Of a stretch of DNA of 64,000 nt, positions 1 to 7,699 are shown piece by piece; within the stretch, counting starts at the first letter, position 1, and every line of letters starts with the position of its first letter. The stretch is taken from the NCBI GenBank assembly GCA_036259875.1, contig DATAAZ010000037.1, positions 15,733 to 79,732 of the forward strand, read 5' to 3'. Origin of the DNA: DATAAZ01 sp036259875 (GTDB lineage Bacteria > Actinomycetota > Thermoleophilia > Gaiellales > Gaiellaceae). The translations under genes were made by a program, and so were the position numbers. The notes below the pieces were generated by a model. It searched no databases, was not told the DNA's origin, and saw only the letters and a list, made by a program, of their open reading frames with translations.

Positions 1-15
1 TGACTGCGACGCGTC

Positions 16-585
16 TCACGGTTCCCTCCTTCGGAAGAGTCGGGTGAGCGCGCGACGAAGCGCGCCCAGAATGAGCGGCAGGCCCGAGACCGCCTCGGGC
101 GGCTCGGGAGCCGGCTTGCGCGGCGCTCCATCGTTCCCGGGCTGCGAGAGCTCGGCCTTCAGGCACTCCGCGAAGCGACCGACGAGCTGGGCGGAGACGT
201 TCTCGACCAGCCCGCGTCCGTACTGCGCAACGGCGCCTTGCATGGTCAGCTCGGTGACGAGCTCGACGCGCGTCCCGCCGTCGACCGGGACGAGGGTCGA
301 CTCGATCGTCGCCTGCCCGCCTCCGCGGCCGCGTTCCTCGCGTGCGCGGGCGGAGAGGCGGGCGCGGCGGGCCGTCTCGTCAGCCTCCTCGCGCTTTACG
401 TCGGTCGCAAACGCGAACGACATGGGGCCGAGCTTGACCCGCATCCGGGCCTTCCAGGTCGAGTCGTCGACCGTCTGCGTGAGTTCGGTCCCGGGCATGC
501 AGGGGACGACGCGCGGGACGTCCATGAGGAGCTGCCATGCGCGCTCGGGCGCCGCAGGAACCTCGAACGAGTTCTCGAGCCTCAT
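16..585 (-). CDS. coxG: CoxG-like SRPBCC family protein
   Basis: 189-residue protein beginning MRLENSFEVPAAPERAWQLL, the usual opening of CoxG/START-like (SRPBCC) proteins, with the conserved VPRVVPCMPG segment at about 23-32. In Oligotropha the coxG product belongs to the CO-dehydrogenase gene set and is thought to help anchor the enzyme at the membrane. The last 50 residues are proline-rich, then basic (RRALTRLFRRR), which would fit an amphipathic membrane tether. The ATG overlaps the stop of the xdhC-like gene by 4 bases (ATGA), so the two are translationally coupled. Family assignment is firm; the actual partner enzyme is not visible, since the left edge cuts the neighbourhood. Confidence 0.85.
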   Translation of the reverse strand: MRLENSFEVPAAPERAWQLLMDVPRVVPCMPGTELTQTVDDSTWKARMRVKLGPMSFAFATDVKREEADETARRARLSARAREERGRGGGQATIESTLVPVDGGTRVELVTELTMQGAVAQYGRGLVENVSAQLVGRFAECLKAELSQPGNDGAPRKPAPEPPEAVSGLPLILGALRRALTRLFRRREP

Positions 586-1607
586 GCCGTAACGGCCTCG
601 CGGGCCGGACGAGTAGCCTTGCCGCGCCGGACGGCGACGATCTCGGCCGCGATCGCAACCGCCACCTCCTCAGGCGTGCGGGAGCCGATATCGAGCCCGA
701 TCGGCGCGTGAATACGCTCCAGCTCGGCGTCCGTGACGCCCTCGGCGCGCAGGCGCTCGGCACGCTCGGCGTTCGTGCGGCGGGCTCCCATCGCGCCGAT
801 GTAGCCGGCGGGCGTCGCGAGCGCCACCTTGAGGAGAGGCACGTCGAACTTGTGCTCGTGGGTGAGGACGCAGACCGCGGTGCGCGCGTCGACGGGCGCG
901 CCCGCGAGGAAGCGGTCCGGCCACTCGACGACGAGCTCATCGACGTCGGGGAAGCGTTGGCGCGTCACGAACTTCGCGCGCGCGTCGCAGACGATCACCC
1001 GGAAGCCGAGGAAGCGCCCGACGGACGCCACCGCGGCCGCGTGGTCGACCGCCCCGAACACGTACATCCGCGGTCGCGGCGCGAACGACGAAACGAACAC
1101 GTCCTCGTCCCCCACCCGGACGAGCGCGCTCTCGCCCCGCGCGAGCAGCTCGCGGGCGGCTGCGTCGAGCGCGCCGTCGGTCTCCGCGTCCCCGAAGACG
1201 AGCTGCTTGCGGCCGGGCTCGCGACCCGCGACGGTCACGGCGAGCGCGGCGGGGCGCTCCCGCTCGATCGCCTCGCGAAGCGGCGCGACGACGTCCGGCG
1301 CGAGCGCGTCGACGAAGATGTGGACGGTACCGCCGCAGGGGAGGCCGACCTCGAACGCCTCTTCGTCGGCGATCCCGTACGTCACGAGGCGCGGCGGCCC
1401 GCCGGCCAGGACGGCCTGCGCTTCCTCGTAGACGGCGGGCTCGACGCAGCCGCCCGTGACCGACCCTGCGACTTCTCCCCGCTCGGAGACGGCGAGCACC
1501 GCGCCGGGCTCACGCGGCGCGGAGCGCTCCGTCCGGACGACGGTCGCGGTCGCGGCGCGAAGCCCGTCGGCAACCCAACGCTCGAGCGTCGGCAGTACGT
1601 CCCTCAC
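582..1607 (-). CDS. xdhC: XdhC/CoxI family molybdenum cofactor insertion protein
   Basis: 341 residues from the GTG at 1607 (VRDVLPTLERWVADG). The N-terminal XdhC_CoxI domain carries the typical SVTGGCVEPAVYEEA segment around residues 50-65; the C-terminal half is the Rossmann-like XdhC_C domain (FAPRPRMYVFGAVDHAAAVA, later GAMGARRT). Such proteins bind the mature, often cytidylated or sulfurated, molybdenum cofactor and insert it into xanthine-oxidase-family enzymes. It lies divergent to the moxR/coxE genes and is coupled to coxG, so this is a Cox-type maturation locus. The open frame continues far upstream, but that part is antisense to the AAA gene and does not look like protein. Confidence 0.9.
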   Translation of the reverse strand: MRDVLPTLERWVADGLRAATATVVRTERSAPREPGAVLAVSERGEVAGSVTGGCVEPAVYEEAQAVLAGGPPRLVTYGIADEEAFEVGLPCGGTVHIFVDALAPDVVAPLREAIERERPAALAVTVAGREPGRKQLVFGDAETDGALDAAARELLARGESALVRVGDEDVFVSSFAPRPRMYVFGAVDHAAAVASVGRFLGFRVIVCDARAKFVTRQRFPDVDELVVEWPDRFLAGAPVDARTAVCVLTHEHKFDVPLLKVALATPAGYIGAMGARRTNAERAERLRAEGVTDAELERIHAPIGLDIGSRTPEEVAVAIAAEIVAVRRGKATRPAREAVTA

Positions 1608-1667
1608 AGTGCTCCCCGCAGCTGCAGTTGGGGCGAGCTTACACCGGTGCGCCCGTACCATGCGAGC

Positions 1668-2537
1668 GTGCGGTTCTCGTCGCCCGCGGAGCTCGAGCAG
1701 GCGCTTCGGCGCGAGTCGTACCTTCCGGATCTCGGCCTCGCGACGGCGATCTTCCTCGCGCTCACGATGCGCCGGCCGCTGCTCCTCGAGGGCGAGGCGG
1801 GCGTCGGGAAGACGGAGGTGGCGAAGACCCTGGCGCGCGTCCTCGACGCCGAGCTCATTCGGCTCCAGTGCTACGAGGGAATCGATGCGGCGCAGGCGCT
1901 CTACGAGTGGGATTACGCGCGCCAGCTCCTCTACGCGCGGGCGCTCCAGGCGGGCGAGATCGACGTCGAGCGCCGCGTCTCGCAGCTCTACGGGCCGGAA
2001 TTCCTCGTCGAGCGCCCGCTCCTCCGGGCGCTGCGCGCCGGTCCGCGCGCCGTCCTCCTGATCGACGAACTCGATCGGGCCGACGACGAGTTCGACGCGT
2101 TCCTCCTCGAGCTCCTCTCCGACTACTCGGTGACGGTGCCGGAGCTCGGGACGATCGCCGCCGAGGACCCGCCCGTCGTCGTCGTCACTTCGAACCGCAC
2201 CCGGGAGCTCCACGACGCGCTCAAGCGCCGCTGCCTTTTCCACTGGATCGAGTTCCCGGACGTCGAACGGGAGATCGAGATCATCCGCCTCCGCGCGCCC
2301 GACGTCTCGGATCGGCTGGCCGGGTCGGTCGCCGTCGCGGTCGCTTCGCTTCGCGAGCTCGACCTCGTGAAGCGGCCCGGCGTAGCGGAGGCGATCGACT
2401 GGGCGCAGGCCCTGGCCGTTCTCGGCGCCGAGCGGGTCGAGGACGGGAACGCGCGCGAGACGCTCGGCTGGGCGGTCAAGAACCGCGACGACCTCCGCCG
2501 CGTCGAGGCGGCGCTGCCCGAGATCGTCCATGAGTGA
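1668..2537 (+). CDS. coxD: MoxR/CoxD family AAA+ ATPase
   Basis: 289 residues from GTG 1668 (VRFSSPAELEQAL). Walker A is GEAGVGKTE at 42-50, Walker B is LLIDELDRAD near 123-132, and the sensor region TSNRTRELHDALKRRCLFHW follows. This is the MoxR-type AAA+ found next to VWA proteins. CoxD of Oligotropha takes part in building the CuSMoO2 active site of CO dehydrogenase; related MoxR proteins are chaperones for metal-enzyme maturation. It overlaps the following VWA gene by 8 bases, the standard MoxR-VWA pairing. Whether the target here is a CO dehydrogenase or another molybdenum hydroxylase cannot be read from this window. Confidence 0.88.
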   Translation: MRFSSPAELEQALRRESYLPDLGLATAIFLALTMRRPLLLEGEAGVGKTEVAKTLARVLDAELIRLQCYEGIDAAQALYEWDYARQLLYARALQAGEIDVERRVSQLYGPEFLVERPLLRALRAGPRAVLLIDELDRADDEFDAFLLELLSDYSVTVPELGTIAAEDPPVVVVTSNRTRELHDALKRRCLFHWIEFPDVEREIEIIRLRAPDVSDRLAGSVAVAVASLRELDLVKRPGVAEAIDWAQALAVLGAERVEDGNARETLGWAVKNRDDLRRVEAALPEIVHE

Positions 2538-3615
2538 CGCCGTCGCCGAGCTCACCGGCTTCGGCCGCGCGCTCCGGGCCGAGGGCCTCGCCGTCGGGAC
2601 AGGCGCGGTCGAGGACTTCTGTCGAGCTGCTGCTCTCCTTCCCCTCGGCGATCTCTACTGGGCCGGGCGAGCCACCCTCGTCGCGGGCCGCGACGAGATT
2701 CCCGTCTACGACCGCGTTTTCCGGCGCTACTTCGGCGGGGCGGGCGAGCTCCCGCGTCCGCCGAAGCAGCGCGTCGTCGTTCGTCGGCACGGGCCGGGCG
2801 CGACGGCGACGGCGCTGCGGGGGCGCGACGCAGGCAGCGAGCCGGAGGCGGCCGTCGCGAGCGCCGTCGAGACCCTGAAACGGAAGCGCTTCTCCCGCTG
2901 CACGCCCGCCGAGCTCGAACGCCTAGCGCGGCTCATGGCGGAGATGGACGTCGGGATGCCTCTGCGCCGCGCGCGGCGCCTTCGCCCCGCCCGCGCGGGC
3001 GCGCCCGACCTCCGGCGCACGATTCGGCGCTCGTTTCGGACGGGCGGCGAGCCGGTCGAGCGCGCCTGGCGAGCCCGGCGGCCCGCGCCGCGCCGGCTTG
3101 TGCTCGTCCTCGACGTCTCGGGCTCGATGTCCGACTACTCGCGCGCCCTCCTCGTCTTCGCCCATGCCGCGCTCCGCTCGAACCGCCGCTGGGAGGCGTT
3201 CTGCTTCGGGACGCGCCTCACGCGGCTCACGCGCGCGCTCGGGGCGACCCACGCCGACGACGCGTTGGTGCGGGCTGCCGAAGCGGTGGTCGACTGGGAC
3301 GGCGGCACGCGGATCGGCGACTCGCTGAAGGCGCTCCTCGACGCGCATGGCGAGGGCGGGCTCGTGCGGGGAGCGGTCGTCGTCGTCTGCTCGGACGGTC
3401 TCGACGTCGGCGATCCCGAGCTCCTGCGCGGTCAGATGGAACGGCTCGCGCGCCTCGCGCACGCGGTCGTCTGGCTGAACCCACTCAGCGACGATCCCGC
3501 CTACGAGCCCCTGGCGCGCGGGATGCGTGCGGCGCTTCCGCACGTGGACGTCTTCGCGAGCGGCCACGATCTCGTGAGCCTCGAGGGGTTCACGCGCGAG
3601 CTGGAACGCCTGTGA
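2530..3615 (+). CDS. coxE: VWA domain protein, CoxE-like
   Basis: 361 residues; the ATG lies inside the end of the moxR gene. The C-terminal half is a von Willebrand A domain with an intact MIDAS motif (LVLVLDVSGSMSDYS, Asp195 of DxSxS). The N-terminal 170 residues match the CoxE/YeaD2-type helical region, and an Arg-rich stretch (RRARRLRPARAG) sits just before the VWA domain. CoxE proteins act with the CoxD ATPase in post-translational maturation of Cox-type molybdenum enzymes. The coupled DDAH-like gene downstream suggests one transcript of at least three genes. Confidence 0.9.
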   Translation: MSDAVAELTGFGRALRAEGLAVGTGAVEDFCRAAALLPLGDLYWAGRATLVAGRDEIPVYDRVFRRYFGGAGELPRPPKQRVVVRRHGPGATATALRGRDAGSEPEAAVASAVETLKRKRFSRCTPAELERLARLMAEMDVGMPLRRARRLRPARAGAPDLRRTIRRSFRTGGEPVERAWRARRPAPRRLVLVLDVSGSMSDYSRALLVFAHAALRSNRRWEAFCFGTRLTRLTRALGATHADDALVRAAEAVVDWDGGTRIGDSLKALLDAHGEGGLVRGAVVVVCSDGLDVGDPELLRGQMERLARLAHAVVWLNPLSDDPAYEPLARGMRAALPHVDVFASGHDLVSLEGFTRELERL

Positions 3616-4487
3616 GCGAGACCGTCACGGCCCAGCCCGCGTACGGCGCGCAGAGCATGTGGGCGCCGCTCCGCCGCGTCCTCGTGCGCGCGCCCGACCC
3701 CGCCTCCGTGGCCGCCTGGCAGGCGTACGGCTGGCGAGGCGAGCCCGACCCGGTTCGGCTCGCCGAGGAGCACGAGGCGTTTCGCGGCCTCCTCGCCGAC
3801 GTAGGCGCGGAGGTCGTCGTCGGCGAGACGCCCGCCGGGGTCTCGCCGGATGCGATCTACGTGTACGACCCGGCGCTCGTCACGGACGACGGCGCGATCC
3901 TCCTCCGGCCCGGAAAGGAAGGGCGGCGGATCGAGGTGGACACGATGGCTGCCGACCTGGTCGCCGCGGGCGTCCCGATCGCAGCGCGCCTCGAGGCGCC
4001 TGCGCAGGTCGAGGGGGGAGACGCGATCTGGCTCGACGAACGCACGCTCCTCGTCGGGATCGGCTACCGGACGAACGAGGCGGGCGTCGAGGCGTTGCGG
4101 AAGGCGCTCCCGGACGTGAACGTGCTCGCGTTCGACCTCCCGCACGTGACCGGCCCCGCCGACGTGCTCCACCTCATGTCGCTTCTCTCGCCGCTCGACC
4201 GCGACCTCGCGGTCGTCTACCTACCGCTGCTGCCCGTTCGCCTCGTCCAGCTCCTCACCGACCGCGGCATCGAGCTCGTGGAGGTGCCCGAGGACGAGTT
4301 CTGGACGATGGGCCCGAACGTGCTCGCGCTCGCGCCGCGGGTCGCGCTCGCGCTCGACGGAAACCCGGTCACCCGGCGACGGCTCGAGGAAGCCGGCGTC
4401 GACGTTCGCGTCTACCGCGGCGACCAGCTGTCGCGCCTCGGCGACGGCGGGCCGACCTGCCTCACGCGGCCGCTCCTCCGCGTCTGA
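3612..4487 (+). CDS. Amidinotransferase/DDAH-like hydrolase
   Basis: 291 residues from a GTG that overlaps the coxE stop (GTGA). It has the pentein (guanidine-modifying) layout: an acidic EGGDAIWLDE segment near 137-146, a His-containing LHLMSLLSPLD segment near 182-192, and the catalytic Cys in GGPTCLTRPLLR at the C-terminus. Dimethylarginine dimethylaminohydrolases and related amidinohydrolases share these elements. The substrate is not evident; methylated arginine or another guanidino compound is a reasonable guess. Why it travels with coxDE is unclear. Confidence 0.8.
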   Translation: MSETVTAQPAYGAQSMWAPLRRVLVRAPDPASVAAWQAYGWRGEPDPVRLAEEHEAFRGLLADVGAEVVVGETPAGVSPDAIYVYDPALVTDDGAILLRPGKEGRRIEVDTMAADLVAAGVPIAARLEAPAQVEGGDAIWLDERTLLVGIGYRTNEAGVEALRKALPDVNVLAFDLPHVTGPADVLHLMSLLSPLDRDLAVVYLPLLPVRLVQLLTDRGIELVEVPEDEFWTMGPNVLALAPRVALALDGNPVTRRRLEEAGVDVRVYRGDQLSRLGDGGPTCLTRPLLRV

Positions 4488-4527
4488 CCGAATAGACTCG
4501 CCGCGGAGACGACCCGGAGGTGGGCCG

Positions 4528-4890
4528 ATGCGAACGCTGTACCTCTGCACGACGGGAGCGGGCGATCCGACGCGGGCGTCGATCCCGCTCCATCTCGCCG
4601 CAAACGGATCGGTCGAGGCAGGGCACGAGACGGCGATCCTCTTTGCGGGCGACGGAACCGAGCTCCTCGACGAGGCGACGACGGCGCAGGTCGAAGGCGT
4701 CGGCGTTCCGCCCGCCCGCGAGCTCCTCGCGAAGCTCGTCGACCGAGAGGTCCCCGTCTACGTCTGAAAGGGCTGCGCGGTCGCCCGTGGGGCGACTGAC
4801 GAGGACCTCGTCCGACTCGGCGGGCGCTGGACGACCCCGCCCGAGACGGCGACCCTCATCACCCAGTACGAGCGCGTCTTGACGTTCTGA
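4528..4890 (+). CDS. DsrE-like protein with in-frame UGA: candidate selenoprotein
   Basis: The frame opens at ATG 4528 behind a good Shine-Dalgarno (GGAGGTGG), runs 79 codons to a TGA at 4765-4767, and continues in the same frame for 40 codons to a second TGA at 4888-4890. Residues 1-79 look like the DsrE/DsrF/YchN fold (RTLYLCTTGAGDPTRASIP... EVPVYV). The part after the TGA (KGCAVARGATDEDLVRLGG...) is exactly the expected continuation: relatives have Cys-x-x-Cys here (PVYVCxxC), so the TGA replaces the first Cys and gives U80-x-x-C83. Total 120 residues, normal for the family. A hairpin with SECIS-like geometry follows the TGA. DsrE proteins are sulfur-relay/thiol proteins, and DsrE-like selenoproteins with UxxC are known from bacterial surveys. 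Alternatives are a TGC-to-TGA sequencing error or recent decay. It ends 7 bases from the convergent rhodanese gene. Confidence 0.75.
4776..4801 (+). promoter_or_regulatory. SECIS-like hairpin just downstream of the UGA
   Basis: Bases 4778-4786 pair with 4790-4798 (nine consecutive pairs, one G-U) around the three-base loop GTG at 4787-4789. With one bulged A at 4799 the stem extends by 4776-4777/4800-4801. The loop starts 19 bases after the UGA and opens with G. Bacterial SECIS elements sit inside the coding region just after the UGA, with a small G-containing apical loop roughly 16-37 bases away, so geometry fits. In such G+C-rich DNA hairpins arise by chance, which limits confidence. Confidence 0.6.
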
Positions 4891-4897
4891 CCCCGAT

Positions 4898-5749
4898 CTA
4901 CGTCCCCTTCTCGATCGGGACGTCGACCAGGTTGCCCCACTCGGTCCAGCTGCCGTCGTAGTTTCGGACTCGCTCGTACCCGAGGAGCTCGCGCAGAACG
5001 AACCACGTGTGCGCGGAGCGCTCGCCGATGCGGCAGTACGCGGTGACCTCCTTGTCGGGCGTGATGCCCTTGCCGCCGTACAGCTCACGCAGCTCGTCGG
5101 GCCCCTTGAACGTGCCGTCGTCGGCCACGGCGCTCGCCCACGGAATCGACACGGCGGTCGGGATGTGGCCGGCGCGCTGGGCGCCCTCCTGCTCGTAGCC
5201 CGGCGGGGAGATGAGGTCGCCGGAGTACTCGCCCGGCGAGCGGACGTCGACGAGCGCCCGGGCCGACTCTCCGATCCACTCCCGCACCTCGTCGCGGTAC
5301 GCGCGAAGCGACTCGTCGCGCTCCTGGGCGCGGTACGTCTTCGGCTCAGGCGTCGGGACGTCCGTCGTCAGATCGCGGCCCTCATCGATCCACTTCTGCC
5401 GGCCGCCGTCGAGGATGCGGACGTCCTCGTGGCCGTAGATCTTCAGATACCAGTACGCGTAGGCGGCGAACCAGTTGTTCTTGTCGCCGTACAGGACGAC
5501 GGTCGTGTCGTTTCCGATCCCGCGCTCGCCGAGGAGCCGCTCGAACGTCTCCTTGTCGACGAGGTCGCGCTCGACCGGGTCCTGGAGGTCGTCGCGCCAG
5601 TGGAGCTTCACGGCTCCCGGGATGTGGCCTTCTTCGTAGAGGTCGGGTGTCTCGTCGACCTCCGCGACCGCCAGGTTGTCGTCGCCCAGATGCTCCGCCA
5701 GCCAGTCCGTCGGCACCAGGACCGGCTTCGCGTACCCGTTCTCCGCCAT
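4898..5749 (-). CDS. Thiosulfate/3-mercaptopyruvate sulfurtransferase (tandem rhodanese)
   Basis: 283 residues from ATG 5749; a GTG 12 bases upstream is in frame, but the bases between are the Shine-Dalgarno GGAGGGAG, so the ATG is preferred. Two rhodanese domains: the first (about 10-125) has Asp at the active-site position (LYGDKNN) and is inactive, the second (about 145-280) carries the catalytic Cys239 in the loop CRIGERS. This is the SseA/CysA-type layout. It would move sulfane sulfur from thiosulfate or mercaptopyruvate to thiol acceptors. Facing it tail to tail is the DsrE-like gene, suggesting a shared sulfur-handling context. Confidence 0.92.
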   Translation of the reverse strand: MAENGYAKPVLVPTDWLAEHLGDDNLAVAEVDETPDLYEEGHIPGAVKLHWRDDLQDPVERDLVDKETFERLLGERGIGNDTTVVLYGDKNNWFAAYAYWYLKIYGHEDVRILDGGRQKWIDEGRDLTTDVPTPEPKTYRAQERDESLRAYRDEVREWIGESARALVDVRSPGEYSGDLISPPGYEQEGAQRAGHIPTAVSIPWASAVADDGTFKGPDELRELYGGKGITPDKEVTAYCRIGERSAHTWFVLRELLGYERVRNYDGSWTEWGNLVDVPIEKGT

Positions 5750-5767
5750 CTCTCCCTCCACGTCGCT

Positions 5768-5783
5768 TTACGAAATGAAGTAA
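5768..5783. promoter_or_regulatory. AT-rich imperfect palindrome upstream of the rhodanese gene
   Basis: TTACGAAATGAAGTAA stands out in a 70% G+C region, with TTAC/GTAA arms. It lies 19-34 bases upstream of the rhodanese start, where an operator or a -10 region for the minus-strand gene is expected. No matching regulator is identified here. Confidence 0.25.
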
Positions 5784-5838
5784 TGGAGGACCCTACACGA
5801 CGTGCGCCGTCGCGGGCAAGCGGGTGGAGACGAGCGCG

Positions 5839-5940
5839 CTAGAGCAGCTGCGCGGCGATCAGCACGGCGGCAGCCCCCCATCCGACCACGAGGGACGCAA
5901 GGAGGGGGAACAGTGGACGAAGGGAAGGACGGGACTCCAT
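5839..5940 (-). CDS. Possible 33-residue single-span membrane peptide
   Basis: Small frame from ATG 5940 to TAG 5839: a short basic start (MESRPSLRPLFPLL) followed by a hydrophobic span (ASLVVGWGAAAVLIAAQLL). An in-frame GTG at 6003 would give 54 residues. No convincing Shine-Dalgarno precedes either start. It is on the same strand as the HTH-TPR regulator and the 49-residue peptide and would be the third gene of that set. A perfect 11-base inverted repeat (5919-5929 against 5991-6001) flanks its 5' part. It may be chance. Confidence 0.2.
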   Translation of the reverse strand: MESRPSLRPLFPLLASLVVGWGAAAVLIAAQLL

Positions 5941-6013
5941 CGGCGCGGACTCTCGGCAGGCGCGGAGAGCTTCGCCGCGAAGGCCGACGTTCCTTCCCTT
6001 CACGGGCGATGGG

Positions 6014-6163
6014 TTAGCGACCGCGGAAGAAGCCGGGCAGCGTCAGCGTCACCGATGTCGAGACCGACGCGTCCGTGCTCGGCGCCTTGCTCGGCCCGGC
6101 CGCGCCGACGAGCGCCGCGACCGACACGAGCACCGCGAGAGCGATAAGACCACGAACCTTCAC
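6014..6163 (-). CDS. 49-residue secreted peptide downstream of HTH-TPR regulator
   Basis: Frame from GTG 6163 to TAA 6014 on the same strand as the regulator whose stop is at 6181, 17 bases away. A G-rich ribosome site (GGGGGTGA) precedes the start by about 5 bases. The product starts MKVRGLIALAVLVSVAALVG (basic end plus hydrophobic core, a clear signal-peptide profile), then a small-residue stretch GAAGPSKAPSTDASVSTS, and ends VTLTLPGFFRGR. Size, signal peptide and position directly after a TPR regulator match pre-pheromones of RRNPP systems (Phr, PapR, Shp). It could instead be an unrelated small exported protein. No homologue is known to me. Confidence 0.6.
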   Translation of the reverse strand: MKVRGLIALAVLVSVAALVGAAGPSKAPSTDASVSTSVTLTLPGFFRGR

Positions 6164-6180
6164 CTGCGTCACCCCCTTTC

Positions 6181-7524
6181 TTAGAACCGGAAGTCCTGTA
6201 GCGCTTCGGCAGCGTTCCTGTAGAGCTCGGCGGCCTTCTCGACGTCACCGCGGCGCGCGGCGAGGTCGCCGTGGGCGACCCACGCGGCCGCCGAGTGGCT
6301 GGCCGACGAGAGCTGGGCGAACTTCGACTCGGCGCGCGCGAACGACTGCGCGGCCTCGTCGAGACGATCCTGGTCGAGGAGGGCGCGGCCTAGGACGAGC
6401 TCGGCGTTGCCGATCTCCTCAATCTCTTCCTCGTGCTCGGCGAGGAGCGCGAGCGCGTGGCGCGCCTGCTCCTCGGCCAGGGCAGCGTTCCCCGTCCGAA
6501 GATGCACCTGCGCGAGCGACGAGACGGCGTAGCCCGCCTCCACGTCGCTGCCCGACTCCATGAAGACGCGGAAGGCGTCCTTCAGGTGCGCGATCGCGTC
6601 GTCCGGCTTCCCGAGCAGGAACTCGAGACCGCCGAGGTTGTTCAGAAGCCTGCCCGCGTTGACGCGGTCCGAGATGTCCTCGTAGAGCGCCTTCGCCTTC
6701 TCCGCGTACGAGCGCGCCAGGACCCAGCGGCCCTCGCGCTCCGCCACGATCGACGCCTGGAAATAGACGTGCGCCATCGTCTCGTGGTCGTCGAGCCCTT
6801 CGGCGAGCTCGAGCGCGCACTCGACGTCCTCGCGCGCGGCGGCCCAGTCGCGCTGGTTCTGATGGCAGCGCGCGCGCCATTCGAGGATGCTCGAGCGGAG
6901 GCGGTCGCACGGGAGGCCCGAGCGCTCCGCGAGCGTCAACGCTTCGTTGAGGAGCGCCGTCGCGGTCGCGAACGAGCTGAGCTTCACGCGGCAGCAGCCG
7001 AGCCGGTAGAGGACGTCGGCGCGATCAACGTCGCTGAAGGTGGGCGCCTCGACTAGCGAGCGCGCGCGCGTAAGCAAGTCGACGGCCTTGCGAGTTTCGC
7101 TGAGGTACATGCGCGCCCACGATTCGGCAAGCAGCGCGCGGAGCTCGAGCTCGGGCGCGCCGGCGAGCTCGCCGCGCGGGATCGCGGCGACGATCGTCGC
7201 GGCCTCTTCGTACTGCCGGGATGCAACGGCGGCTTCCGCGCGCGAGACGAGACCTGCCGTCCGCTCGAGGGCGTCCGTGGAGACGCCCGTCTCGAGGAAG
7301 GTCGCATCGACGCCGAGGCGGGTGGCCAGCCAATCGACCGTCTCCTTCGTCGGGCGGGTCTTGCCGCGCTCGATCTGGCTCACGTATTCCTTCGAGAAGC
7401 GCTCGCCGGCGAGCTGCGTTTGCGTGATGCCCCGGTTGGCGCGGAGCCCGCGCACGCGCTCGCCGAGCGCGTTGCGCGGCGCCTGGCGGGCGCGGACGGC
7501 TTCGAGGACGGTCGGCTGGGTCAC
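6181..7524 (-). CDS. Xre-type HTH regulator with C-terminal TPR repeats (RRNPP-like)
   Basis: 447 residues from GTG 7524. Residues 19-75 are a helix-turn-helix (NALGERVRGLRANRGITQTQ ... KEYVSQIERGKTRPT). From about 85 to the end there are tandem helix-turn-helix TPR repeats (for example LLNEALTLAERSG, AREDVECALELAEG, ARSYAEKAKALYED, AEEQARHALALLAE). HTH plus TPR is the architecture of RRNPP regulators (Rap, PlcR, PrgX, Rgg class), which bind imported signal peptides in the TPR groove. The 49-residue secreted peptide encoded 17 bases downstream strengthens that reading. HTH-TPR proteins that are not peptide receptors also exist, so the peptide link is inference. Confidence 0.9.
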   Translation of the reverse strand: MTQPTVLEAVRARQAPRNALGERVRGLRANRGITQTQLAGERFSKEYVSQIERGKTRPTKETVDWLATRLGVDATFLETGVSTDALERTAGLVSRAEAAVASRQYEEAATIVAAIPRGELAGAPELELRALLAESWARMYLSETRKAVDLLTRARSLVEAPTFSDVDRADVLYRLGCCRVKLSSFATATALLNEALTLAERSGLPCDRLRSSILEWRARCHQNQRDWAAAREDVECALELAEGLDDHETMAHVYFQASIVAEREGRWVLARSYAEKAKALYEDISDRVNAGRLLNNLGGLEFLLGKPDDAIAHLKDAFRVFMESGSDVEAGYAVSSLAQVHLRTGNAALAEEQARHALALLAEHEEEIEEIGNAELVLGRALLDQDRLDEAAQSFARAESKFAQLSSASHSAAAWVAHGDLAARRGDVEKAAELYRNAAEALQDFRF

Positions 7525-7667
7525 GAGGAGCCGGCGTGAACCGTAGGACGGAGGAATCGCTTCACAGCGTGACTTGACGTCCGGGAATGCGGCGGCAGCG
7601 GCATTACCCAGAGCGTCGGCGGCGCGGCGCCGCGAGGCAATCCCCCGATCTAGGAGGCTTCGCGAAA

Positions 7668-7682
7668 CGCCGGCTGAGCCGG
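7668..7682 (-). terminator. Hairpin downstream of the TetR gene
   Basis: GCCGGC - TGA - GCCGGC, a 6-bp G+C stem with a three-base loop, 17 bases after the TetR stop on the minus strand and followed there by GTTT. The rest of 7525-7699 contains no gene I can support; it must hold the regulator promoter. Confidence 0.35.
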
Positions 7683-7699
7683 CCTTCGACGCGCCGCTT

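Noticed and set aside
537..1667. Long upstream extension of the coxD reading frame
   Set aside because: It is antisense to xdhC, Arg/Asp-rich and unlike any protein. The AAA domain starts at GTG 1668.
4520..4882. Open frame of 120 codons overlapping the DsrE-like gene without a stop
   Set aside because: It is Arg/Ser-rich shadow coding in the +2 frame. The DsrE similarity is all in the frame with the TGA, on both sides of it.
5802..6147. Plus-strand frames over the peptide gene
   Set aside because: No ribosome sites and shadow-like composition; the minus-strand 49-mer has signal peptide, ribosome site and operon position.
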